The notes under the pieces were generated by a model. That model did no database searches, was not told the DNA's origin, and saw only the letters and a program-made list of their open reading frames with translations. DNA of 64,000 bases from Mycolicibacterium insubricum (GTDB taxonomy: Bacteria > Actinomycetota > Actinomycetes > Mycobacteriales > Mycobacteriaceae), in contig NZ_AP022618.1 of NCBI RefSeq assembly GCF_010731615.1, positions 3,844,001 to 3,908,000 of the forward strand. Direction: 5' to 3'. Position numbers and translations under genes: made by a program. Below, one piece after another: positions 57,696 through 64,000 of the stretch (the first letter of the stretch is position 1; each line of letters opens with the position of its first letter).

Positions 57696-58257
57696 CTGCG
57701 GTTTGCAGGGACAGTTCCATCAGCTTGATGGCCTGACCGCAGGCGTCGACGCCGGGTGACTGTGGGTTGACCCACCAGCTGACGACGCCCTCGGCGTCAC
57801 TGGCCACCCCGCAGGAACCGTTGGGATCGTTGGCCCGCATGACGATCGACGACACCCCGGCCACCGACCGGTTCTCGATCTTGTACTGCATCTGCTCGGC
57901 GACCTTGCGCTCGTTGTCGAGACTGCCCTGCTCGAACCACATCAGAGTGAGATCGACGATCACATTCGCCTTGTTGAGCAGCTGCCAGCGGCACACGGCC
58001 CCGACGAAGGTGCTCTGGATGTTCAGCGGGTCCGCGTCGACGGACTGCCCGATCAGCGTGTTGTCGAGCTTGTCGCATTCCTTGAGCAGATTCGGGTAGG
58101 TGTCCTGGGGCCGGCTGCCCCTGTCGCTGGCGCCGGCACGCATCGGGGTACCGGTGATCGCGCGGCTACAGGCACCCAGGGCGAACACGGACACCACGAC
58201 GAGAACCGCGACCAGCAGTCGTCGCGCAATAGCGGGTGCGAACATGCGCGCGCTCAT
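57691..58257 (-). CDS. lprC: DUF3558 lipoprotein LprC-like
   Basis: A 188-residue lipoprotein. Signal peptide with lipobox VFALGACSR (Cys at about 30). The DUF3558 domain has conserved Cys residues (ECDKLDN, VGAVCRWQLL, GSCGVASDAEG, VDACGQAIKL) and Trp, with a YPNLLKECDKL motif. Its start overlaps the lprB stop by 4 nt. Envelope protein, function unknown; location matches Rv1275. Confidence 0.88.
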   Translation of the reverse strand: MSARMFAPAIARRLLVAVLVVVSVFALGACSRAITGTPMRAGASDRGSRPQDTYPNLLKECDKLDNTLIGQSVDADPLNIQSTFVGAVCRWQLLNKANVIVDLTLMWFEQGSLDNERKVAEQMQYKIENRSVAGVSSIVMRANDPNGSCGVASDAEGVVSWWVNPQSPGVDACGQAIKLMELSLQTAA

Positions 58258-58808
58258 TTCGAGTTCACAATCGACTGTTTGGTCAGTTCCTTGGCGACGT
58301 CACACGGATCGGGGAACGGCTTGCTGGCGAAGCTGATCGACCATTCGATGAAGTCGTCGTCGAACTGAATGCCGATCTCGCACAGGGGGTTGTCCGCGTC
58401 GACGTCCGAGCCCTTGGCGATGAATCCGCTGTGGCCCTCGATGGTGATGTCCTCGGTGCTGGCCCGGGTGAGTTCCTCGGTCTTGCGTTCCCGGCCGATC
58501 GGGCTGCCGCGGTACCAGGTGAAGGAGAAGTGCGGGCCCAGGATTCCGCCGTTGACCAGCCACACGCAGCCTCCGGGGTTCTTGGCGGTACCGACCACCC
58601 CGGACACCTGGGTCAGCTGGGCGACCGTCTGGTCACTGATGCCACCGCACTCCGGGAAGAACGGACCGTGTTTGGCCTGCGCCGCGTCCGCCGGCGCGCC
58701 GCCGCCGGCCGGCTGCGCCGGGCCGTTGTCTTCCGAACACCCCGCGACCAGGGAAACGGCGGACACCGCGGCGAACAAGGCGGCGGCGAGCCCGGATCTC
58801 TTCGTCAC
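58254..58808 (-). CDS. lprB: DUF3558 lipoprotein LprB-like
   Basis: A 184-residue lipoprotein with lipobox SLVAGCSED and a DUF3558 domain (FFPECGGISDQTVAQL, GGCVWLVNGG, NPLCEIGIQF, FPDPCDVAKEL). The GTG at 58808 is chosen because a -10 TACAGT ends 6 nt upstream (leaderless) and the signal peptide begins there (VTKRSGLAAALFAAVSAV); an ATG at 58850 would add 14 residues. It is paired with lprC and divergent from the ABC exporter. Confidence 0.88.
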   Translation of the reverse strand: MTKRSGLAAALFAAVSAVSLVAGCSEDNGPAQPAGGGAPADAAQAKHGPFFPECGGISDQTVAQLTQVSGVVGTAKNPGGCVWLVNGGILGPHFSFTWYRGSPIGRERKTEELTRASTEDITIEGHSGFIAKGSDVDADNPLCEIGIQFDDDFIEWSISFASKPFPDPCDVAKELTKQSIVNSK

Positions 58809-58918
58809 CCCGTCACTGTAGCCGCAGCCGTTGTCCACGACGGGGAACACCGTACTGACCTGCCGTTATGGCGTGTCCATCAGATCGCGCCGACGCCGGG
58901 ATGTGCGAGAGTAACGGG

Positions 58919-60652
58919 ATGCTGACGGCGCTGGTGCTCCGCTACCTGCGGCCCTACCGGCGTCCGGTCGCCGCCGTCGTCGCGCTGCAGTCGATCACCA
59001 CCCTGGCCGCGCTCTACCTGCCGACGCTCAACGCCGCGATCATCGACGACGGCGTCATCGTCGGGAACACCGCGGTGATCGTCCGGCTGGGCGCGGTGAT
59101 GCTGGCGATCAGCGGGCTGGCGGTGGCCTGTTCGGTCGGCGCGGTGTTCTTCGGCTCCCGGGCGGCGATGGGCTTCGGGCGGGATCTGCGCGCCGCCGTG
59201 TTCGACCGGGTGACCGAATTCTCCCTCGCCGAAACCACCCGCCTCGGTCCCGCGACGTTGCTGACCCGGACCACCAACGACGTCGGCCAGATCCAGGCGC
59301 TGGCCCAGATGACGTTCACCACGCTGGTCACCGCGCCGATCATGTGCGTGGGGGGCATCGCCATGGCCATCCACCAGGACGCCGGGCTGGCCTGGATCCT
59401 GCTGGTCAGCGTTCCCGTGCTGGCGTTTTCCAACGGCGCGGTGGTGATCCGGTTGCTGCCGGTGTTCCGGCGGATGCAGACCCTGATCGACGGCATCAAC
59501 CGGGTGCTGCGCGAGCAGCTGGCCGGGATCCGGGTGATCCGCGCCTTCGGCCGGGAGTCCTTCGAACAGGACCGATTCGGCGCCGCGAACGCCGAGCTGC
59601 GCGACACCGCCACCGCGGCCGGGGCGCGCCAGGCGTTGCTGCTGCCGATCGCGACGCTGACCATCAACATCTCCAGCGTCGCGCTGATCTGGTTCGGCGG
59701 CAAGCGCATCGACGCCGGTGCCATGGCGGTCGGATCGCTGGTGGCGTTCCTGTCTTACTTCCTGCTGATCCTGATGGCCGTGCTGATGACCACGATGTTC
59801 CTGACCGCGCTGCCGCGGGCCGCGGCGTGTGCCGAACGGGTCACCGAGGTGCTGGACACCGTCCCCGCCGTCTCCGAGCCCCCCGACCCCCGCGTCCCCG
59901 CTGGTCCCGTGACCGGCGTGCTGGAGTGCACCGACGTCGGCTTCGGCTATCCAGGAGCCGAGGAGCCGGTGCTGGCCGGGGTGAGTTTCACCGCGCTGCC
60001 CGGCACCACGACCGCGATCGTGGGTGGCACCGGGTCCGGCAAGTCGACACTGGTGGCGCTGCTGTCCCGGCTCTACGACGCCGATGCCGGCGGCGTCCGG
60101 CTCGACGGTATCGACGTCCGCGACTGGCCCACCGACTGTCTGTGGGCAGCCCTGGGTGTGGTGCCTCAGCGCGGCTACCTGTTCTCCGGGACGGTCGCCG
60201 ACAATCTGCGCTACGGGCGACCCGATGCCACCGAGGAGCAGATGTGGGCGGCGCTGCGCATCGCCTGCGCCGAGGAGTTCGTCGCCGCCGATCCGGACGG
60301 GCTGGCGATGCCGGTGGCCCAGGGCGGCGCGAATTTCTCCGGCGGTCAGCGTCAGCGGCTGGCGATCGCCCGGGCGGTGATCCGCCGCCCCGCGGTCTAC
60401 CTGTTCGACGACGCCTTCTCCGCCCTGGACGTGCACACCGACGCGGCGGTGCGCGCACGCCTGCGCGAGGCGGCCGCGGATGCGACGGTCGTCATCGTGG
60501 CCCAGCGCATCTCCACGGTCGTCGAGGCCGACCGGATCGTGGTGCTGCAGGACGGCAGGGTGGTCGGGCTCGGGCGCCACGAGCAGCTGCTCGACGATTG
60601 CCCGGCGTACCGGTCGCTGGCCGATTCCCAGGACCCGGCGGTAGCCCGGTGA
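58919..60652 (+). CDS. ABC exporter half-transporter, degenerate-site subunit (Rv1273c-like)
   Basis: A 577-residue half-transporter: six membrane helices then a nucleotide-binding domain. Walker A is GGTGSGKST and the signature [14 protein letters not shown] is canonical. Walker B reads [12 protein letters not shown], with Asp in place of the catalytic Glu, and the switch loop VAQRIST has Gln in place of His. With its partner it forms a heterodimer with one degenerate site. GTGA 4-nt overlap to the partner. ATG 58919 was chosen from the membrane-domain start [16 protein letters not shown]. Confidence 0.92.
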   Translation: MLTALVLRYLRPYRRPVAAVVALQSITTLAALYLPTLNAAIIDDGVIVGNTAVIVRLGAVMLAISGLAVACSVGAVFFGSRAAMGFGRDLRAAVFDRVTEFSLAETTRLGPATLLTRTTNDVGQIQALAQMTFTTLVTAPIMCVGGIAMAIHQDAGLAWILLVSVPVLAFSNGAVVIRLLPVFRRMQTLIDGINRVLREQLAGIRVIRAFGRESFEQDRFGAANAELRDTATAAGARQALLLPIATLTINISSVALIWFGGKRIDAGAMAVGSLVAFLSYFLLILMAVLMTTMFLTALPRAAACAERVTEVLDTVPAVSEPPDPRVPAGPVTGVLECTDVGFGYPGAEEPVLAGVSFTALPGTTTAIVGGTGSGKSTLVALLSRLYDADAGGVRLDGIDVRDWPTDCLWAALGVVPQRGYLFSGTVADNLRYGRPDATEEQMWAALRIACAEEFVAADPDGLAMPVAQGGANFSGGQRQRLAIARAVIRRPAVYLFDDAFSALDVHTDAAVRARLREAAADATVVIVAQRISTVVEADRIVVLQDGRVVGLGRHEQLLDDCPAYRSLADSQDPAVAR

Positions 60653-62601
60653 CTCCCCCGCTCCGCGGCACTCAGGAGAACTCCGGGGAACGCGCCCGCA
60701 ACCTGTCGGGCACCGCCATGCGGATGCTGCGCCGGCTGGCGCCGATGCGGTTCACGGTCATCGCGATCCTGGCGTTGTCGGTCAGCGGGATCGCCATCAC
60801 CGCGATCAGCCCACGGATCCTCGGGCACGCCACCGATCTGATCTTCGACGGGGTGATCGGCGCCCGGTTGCCGTCGGGCATCGACAAGGCCCAGGCGGTG
60901 GCCGAGGCGCGGGCGCGTGGCGATGCCAACCTCGCCGACATGCTGTCGGCGATGAACGTCGTTCCGGGGCGCGGGGTGGACTTCACCGCCGTCGCGCACA
61001 CCCTGTCCTGGGCGTTGCTGCTCTATCTGGTTGCCGCGCTGTTGATCTGGATCCAGGCCAGGTTGCTCAACGTGCTGGTGCAACGCACCCTGGCCGGGCT
61101 GCGTACCGAGGTCGAAGCCAAGGTGCACCGTGTCCCGGTGCGCTACTTCGACTCCCGGCCGCGCGGCGAGCTGATGTCGCGGGTCACCAACGACGTCGAC
61201 AACATCGCCGTCTCGGTGTCGATGACGGTCAACCAGCTGCTGTCCTCGATGCTCACCCTGCTCACCGTGCTGGTCATGATGGCCACCATTTCCCCGATGC
61301 TGACCGCGATCGCGGTGGTTTCGGTGCCGCTCACCTTGTGGGCCAGTCGCGCGATCACCCGTCGTTCCCGCAAACTCTTTGCCGCGCAGTGGCGCAACAC
61401 CGGTCTGCTCAACGCGCACGCCGAGGAGACCTACAGCGGGTACGCCGTCGTGTCGACCTACGGGCATCGACAGGCGGCACGGGAACGCTTCGCCGAGCGC
61501 AACGACGAGCTGTACCGCTCGGGCCTGGGCGCACAGTTCGTCTCCGGGCTGATCGGGCCCGCCACCACGTTTGTGGGCAATCTGAGCTACGTGGTGGTCG
61601 CGGTGGTCGGCGGAGTCCAGGTGGCCACCGGCCAGATCACCCTGGGCGGCATCCAGGCGTTCATCACCTACGTCCGGCAGTTCAACCAGCCGCTGAGCCA
61701 GATCGCCGGAATGTACACTCTGCTGCAATCCGGGCTGGCCAGTGCGGAAAGAGTTTTCGAGTTCCTCGACGAGCCGGAAGTCGACGAGCCGGAGGAGGAC
61801 GCCGACGGCGGGGGTGCCCCGCCGGGGCCCGCGGGCAGCGCACCGCGGATCGAGTTCTCCGACGTCGAGTTCGGCTACCGCAGCGGCCGCCCGGTGCTGC
61901 GCGGGCTGTCGCTGACTGCCGAGGCCGGCAGCACCGTCGGGATCGTCGGCCCGACGGGTGCCGGAAAGACCACCGTGGTCAACCTCTTGATGCGATTCTA
62001 TGATCCAGACGGCGGCCGGATCTACTACGACGGCGTAGACATCGGCGACGTCGACCGGGCCGAGCTGCGCTCCCGGATCGCGTTGGTGAGCCAGGACACC
62101 TGGCTGTTCGACGGCACCATCGCCGACAACATCGGCTACTCCCGACTGGGCGCCGGGCGAGACGAGATCGAGGCCGCCGCACGGTCGGCGTTCGTCGATC
62201 ACTTTGCCGCGACGTTGCCCAAGGGCTATGACACCGCGGTCGGCGAAAGCACGCTCAGCACCGGACAGCGCCAGCTGATCAGCCTCGCCCGCGCGTTCCT
62301 GGCCCACCCCGACGTCCTGGTTCTCGACGAGGCCACCAGTTCGGTGGACACCCGCACCGAACTGGCCGTCCAGCGGGCGCTGACCGAACTGCGCAGGAAC
62401 CGAACCTGTTTCATCATCGCGCACCGGCTCTCCACCGTTCGCGACGCCGACGCGATCGTCGTCGTCGAGGGTGGACGGGTGGTCGAATCCGGTCCGCCTG
62501 CGGCGCTGCTGGCCCGCGGCGGCGCCTACCGCGACATGGTGCGCCGGGCTACTGCGCCGGTTCGACCCGACGAGCCCGATACACCTTCGTATCGCCGCTG
62601 A
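60649..62601 (+). CDS. ABC exporter half-transporter, catalytic-site subunit (Rv1272c-like)
   Basis: A 650-residue partner: an extended first loop with [21 protein letters not shown], six helices, and an NBD with GPTGAGKTT, Walker [13 protein letters not shown] (canonical Glu) and IAHRLST (canonical His). Its signature is altered to [14 protein letters not shown] (Gly to Thr). The altered signature would complete the degenerate site of the partner. Rv1272c has been linked to lipid uptake, from memory. The last 53 bp overlap the convergent adenylate cyclase gene. Confidence 0.92.
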   Translation: MTPPLRGTQENSGERARNLSGTAMRMLRRLAPMRFTVIAILALSVSGIAITAISPRILGHATDLIFDGVIGARLPSGIDKAQAVAEARARGDANLADMLSAMNVVPGRGVDFTAVAHTLSWALLLYLVAALLIWIQARLLNVLVQRTLAGLRTEVEAKVHRVPVRYFDSRPRGELMSRVTNDVDNIAVSVSMTVNQLLSSMLTLLTVLVMMATISPMLTAIAVVSVPLTLWASRAITRRSRKLFAAQWRNTGLLNAHAEETYSGYAVVSTYGHRQAARERFAERNDELYRSGLGAQFVSGLIGPATTFVGNLSYVVVAVVGGVQVATGQITLGGIQAFITYVRQFNQPLSQIAGMYTLLQSGLASAERVFEFLDEPEVDEPEEDADGGGAPPGPAGSAPRIEFSDVEFGYRSGRPVLRGLSLTAEAGSTVGIVGPTGAGKTTVVNLLMRFYDPDGGRIYYDGVDIGDVDRAELRSRIALVSQDTWLFDGTIADNIGYSRLGAGRDEIEAAARSAFVDHFAATLPKGYDTAVGESTLSTGQRQLISLARAFLAHPDVLVLDEATSSVDTRTELAVQRALTELRRNRTCFIIAHRLSTVRDADAIVVVEGGRVVESGPPAALLARGGAYRDMVRRATAPVRPDEPDTPSYRR

Positions 62602-63679
62602 TCCCTTTGAGCCGACGGGCGCCGGCGAACGACCAGGTGAGGTCGTCGCGATCGCCCACCTGCTCCCGGAATGCCTCGGTGACCAGCACCGTATCCGGCC
62701 GGGCGGCGCTGGTGACCCGGCTGGCCAGGTTCACCGGACTGCCGAACCAGTCCCCGGATCGGCCGACCGCCGGCCCCCACGCCAGTCCGGTGCGAAGCCG
62801 CGGCAACCCCTCCTCCGCACGGGCCGCATCGGAGAGGTCGAGCATGGCCTTCAACAACAACAGTGGATCCGGGGACACAACCATCACCGCATCGCCGATG
62901 GTCTTGACCAGCCGCACCGGCGGATCGACGACGTCGCGGGCGATGTCGAACAGCCGCAGCGCCATCTGCTCGATCTGCTCCGGCGGCATCATCTCCCCCA
63001 GCCGGGTGAAGTCGACCAGGTCGGCGAATCCCACGGCGATGTCCTCGGCGCCCGGGGGGACGCCCTGGGCGCGTTCCTCCGCGCTGACCGCCCGGGTCCG
63101 CAGCACGTCGCGCAGTTTCACCATGAGCAGGCCGGTCACCATCGGCCCGACCAGCGGCAGCGAGGACTCCAGCAGCGTCTCCGACCGCTGCGCGACGTCC
63201 AATTCCGTTGCACCGGGGCGGATCACCAGGTTCAGCGCGGCGTTGCGCATCAACTCGGCGACCGGCGCCATCCCCTCGGCCAGAGTGCGTACCGTGCGGA
63301 CGAGTTCACCGGGGCTCACGCCGAGCCTGACGAACTCCGCGATCTGCACGGCCGCCTCGCCGTCGGCGCGCAGGTAGACCCGCTCGTCGGGACTGTCGGT
63401 GTGCGGCAGCCCGATCGCTCGCAGCAGTCGTTCGGTCAACGCCAGATCGAGGTCGGCCCGCTCGGCGACATCGCGGACGCTGACGAGTTCACCGTCGTCA
63501 CCGAAGATCCGTCGGGACACCAACAGCGTCGGGGCCACCGCCGAACGGATCTGTTCGACGGAGACCCCCTTGGTCAGCAGCCAATCGACCAGTTCGGCCC
63601 GCTCGGCACGAGCCGGGCCGGTAAGCCCGTCGAGCAGACCGGATTCCTCAATCGTGTGATCGTCGGCCACGGTAGTCAA
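62549..63679 (-). CDS. class III adenylate cyclase with N-terminal regulatory domain (Rv1264-like)
   Basis: A 376-residue cytosolic cyclase. The N-terminal helical domain (about 1-200, [20 protein letters not shown]) is the pH-sensing autoinhibitory module of the Rv1264 group. The catalytic domain has metal Asp in [14 protein letters not shown], substrate Lys and second Asp in [13 protein letters not shown], and transition-state Asn/Arg in [16 protein letters not shown]. All key residues are present, so it should be an active homodimer. It ends inside the 3' end of the convergent exporter gene. Confidence 0.93.
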   Translation of the reverse strand: MTTVADDHTIEESGLLDGLTGPARAERAELVDWLLTKGVSVEQIRSAVAPTLLVSRRIFGDDGELVSVRDVAERADLDLALTERLLRAIGLPHTDSPDERVYLRADGEAAVQIAEFVRLGVSPGELVRTVRTLAEGMAPVAELMRNAALNLVIRPGATELDVAQRSETLLESSLPLVGPMVTGLLMVKLRDVLRTRAVSAEERAQGVPPGAEDIAVGFADLVDFTRLGEMMPPEQIEQMALRLFDIARDVVDPPVRLVKTIGDAVMVVSPDPLLLLKAMLDLSDAARAEEGLPRLRTGLAWGPAVGRSGDWFGSPVNLASRVTSAARPDTVLVTEAFREQVGDRDDLTWSFAGARRLKGISGDTKVYRARRVEPAQ

Positions 63680-63703
63680 CGTACCGCCCGGGTATCGATC
63701 GGA

Positions 63704-64000
63704 TCAGCTGATCGACGGTCGCCGCTGCGCCCAGGGCCGGTCGGCCTCGATCTCGGCACTCAAGGCCAACAGGGTGGCCTCGTCGAACGGGCGCCCCACC
63801 AACTGGATCGACAGCGGCAACCCGGCGCGGTCCAGGCCCCACGGCAGCACCGCGGCCGGCTGACCGGTGGCGTTGAAGACGGCCTGGTACGGCACCCGCG
63901 CGGCGACCAGTGACATCGTCGTGACGCCGCCGAGCCGACGGTAGGCGCCGACCTTCGAGGGCCCGGCCGCGCACCCCGGGGTGATGACCACATCGACGTC
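63704..64000 (-). CDS. amidase, C-terminal 98 residues (partial)
   Basis: Amidase-signature family C-terminus: DVVITPGCAAGPSKVGAYRR, then PYQAVFNATGQPAAVLPWGLD (family motif NxTGxPA), LPLSIQLVGRPFDEATLLALSAEIE and the stop. The N-terminal part with the catalytic Ser-Ser-Lys is beyond the window. Location next to the Rv1264-like cyclase suggests an AmiB2 orthologue. Confidence 0.9.
   Translation of the reverse strand, partial: DVDVVITPGCAAGPSKVGAYRRLGGVTTMSLVAARVPYQAVFNATGQPAAVLPWGLDRAGLPLSIQLVGRPFDEATLLALSAEIEADRPWAQRRPSIS

Noticed and set aside
59344..62601. 1085-residue frame that joins an upstream stretch to the second ABC half-transporter
   Set aside because: Its first ~430 residues are an out-of-frame reading of the first half-transporter; the GTG at 60649 with a 4-nt overlap is the real start.

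Overview
The window comes from a mycobacterium (Mycobacterium or Mycolicibacterium in the broad sense). DNA is GC-rich throughout. It begins with the 5' third of a 16S rRNA gene read on the minus strand, followed by a typical mycobacterial rrn leader and murA. Gene order then follows the chromosomal block I remember from M. tuberculosis as Rv1315 back to Rv1263, mostly on the minus strand. Lineage markers include MurA with Asp in place of the catalytic Cys, the fused b-delta ATP synthase subunit, a Rho with a long N-terminal insertion, an MspA-family porin, an MHB-family haemophore and LprB/LprC lipoproteins. Comparisons with M. tuberculosis are from memory, not from a search.

Layout: (1) 1-2649, 16S rRNA, leader and promoter, murA, and divergent cobalamin adenosyltransferase. 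(2) 2680-15686, a minus-strand housekeeping block: DUF2550 protein, the full F1Fo ATP synthase operon, wecA, sua5, prmC, prfA and rpmE. (3) 15824-19117, a fatty-acyl-CoA ligase, a divergent TetR regulator and an MDR oxidoreductase, lying between rpmE and rho. (4) 19124-27725, rho and the thrB-thrC-hom-lysA-argS amino-acid cluster, whose genes overlap by 4 nt or lie close together. (5) 27872-36552, an accessory stretch beginning at tRNA-Arg(CCG): VapBC, MspA-like porin, a TPP-riboswitch-controlled TenA-like protein, small secreted proteins, an alpha/beta-hydrolase fused to a Clp N-domain, a histone-like basic protein, a Clp N-domain remnant, a CD225/DUF2752 pair, an Ntn hydrolase, and a predicted 20-residue gene followed by a strong terminator. 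(6) 36732-42133, a minus-strand cluster of transporter, F420-type flavoprotein, lactate 2-monooxygenase-like enzyme and GH13 glucosidase, plus a VOC protein. (7) 42155-46199, sulfate activation (cysD-cysNC-cysQ-rrf2). (8) 46349-51863, an oligopeptide/dipeptide ABC importer introduced by a predicted leaderless mini-ORF. (9) 51867-64000, a peptidase-like hydrolase, SbcC/SbcD-like proteins, SixA phosphatase, LprC/LprB, a heterodimeric ABC exporter, a class III adenylate cyclase of the Rv1264 type and the end of an amidase.

Many genes appear to be transcribed leaderless: a TANNNT -10 hexamer ends 6-8 nt before the start codon at murA, pduO, vapB, argS, the basic protein, the Ntn hydrolase, sixA, lprB, oppA and the mini-ORF before oppB. 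The most unusual items are the hydrolase-Clp_N fusion with a decayed Clp_N copy 0.7 kb downstream, the TPP aptamer that contains the Shine-Dalgarno of a cysteine-free TenA, the 20-residue ORF at 36490-36552, the oppB mini-ORF, and perfect or near-perfect palindromes directly against two start codons. I found no CRISPR array, insertion sequence or prophage.
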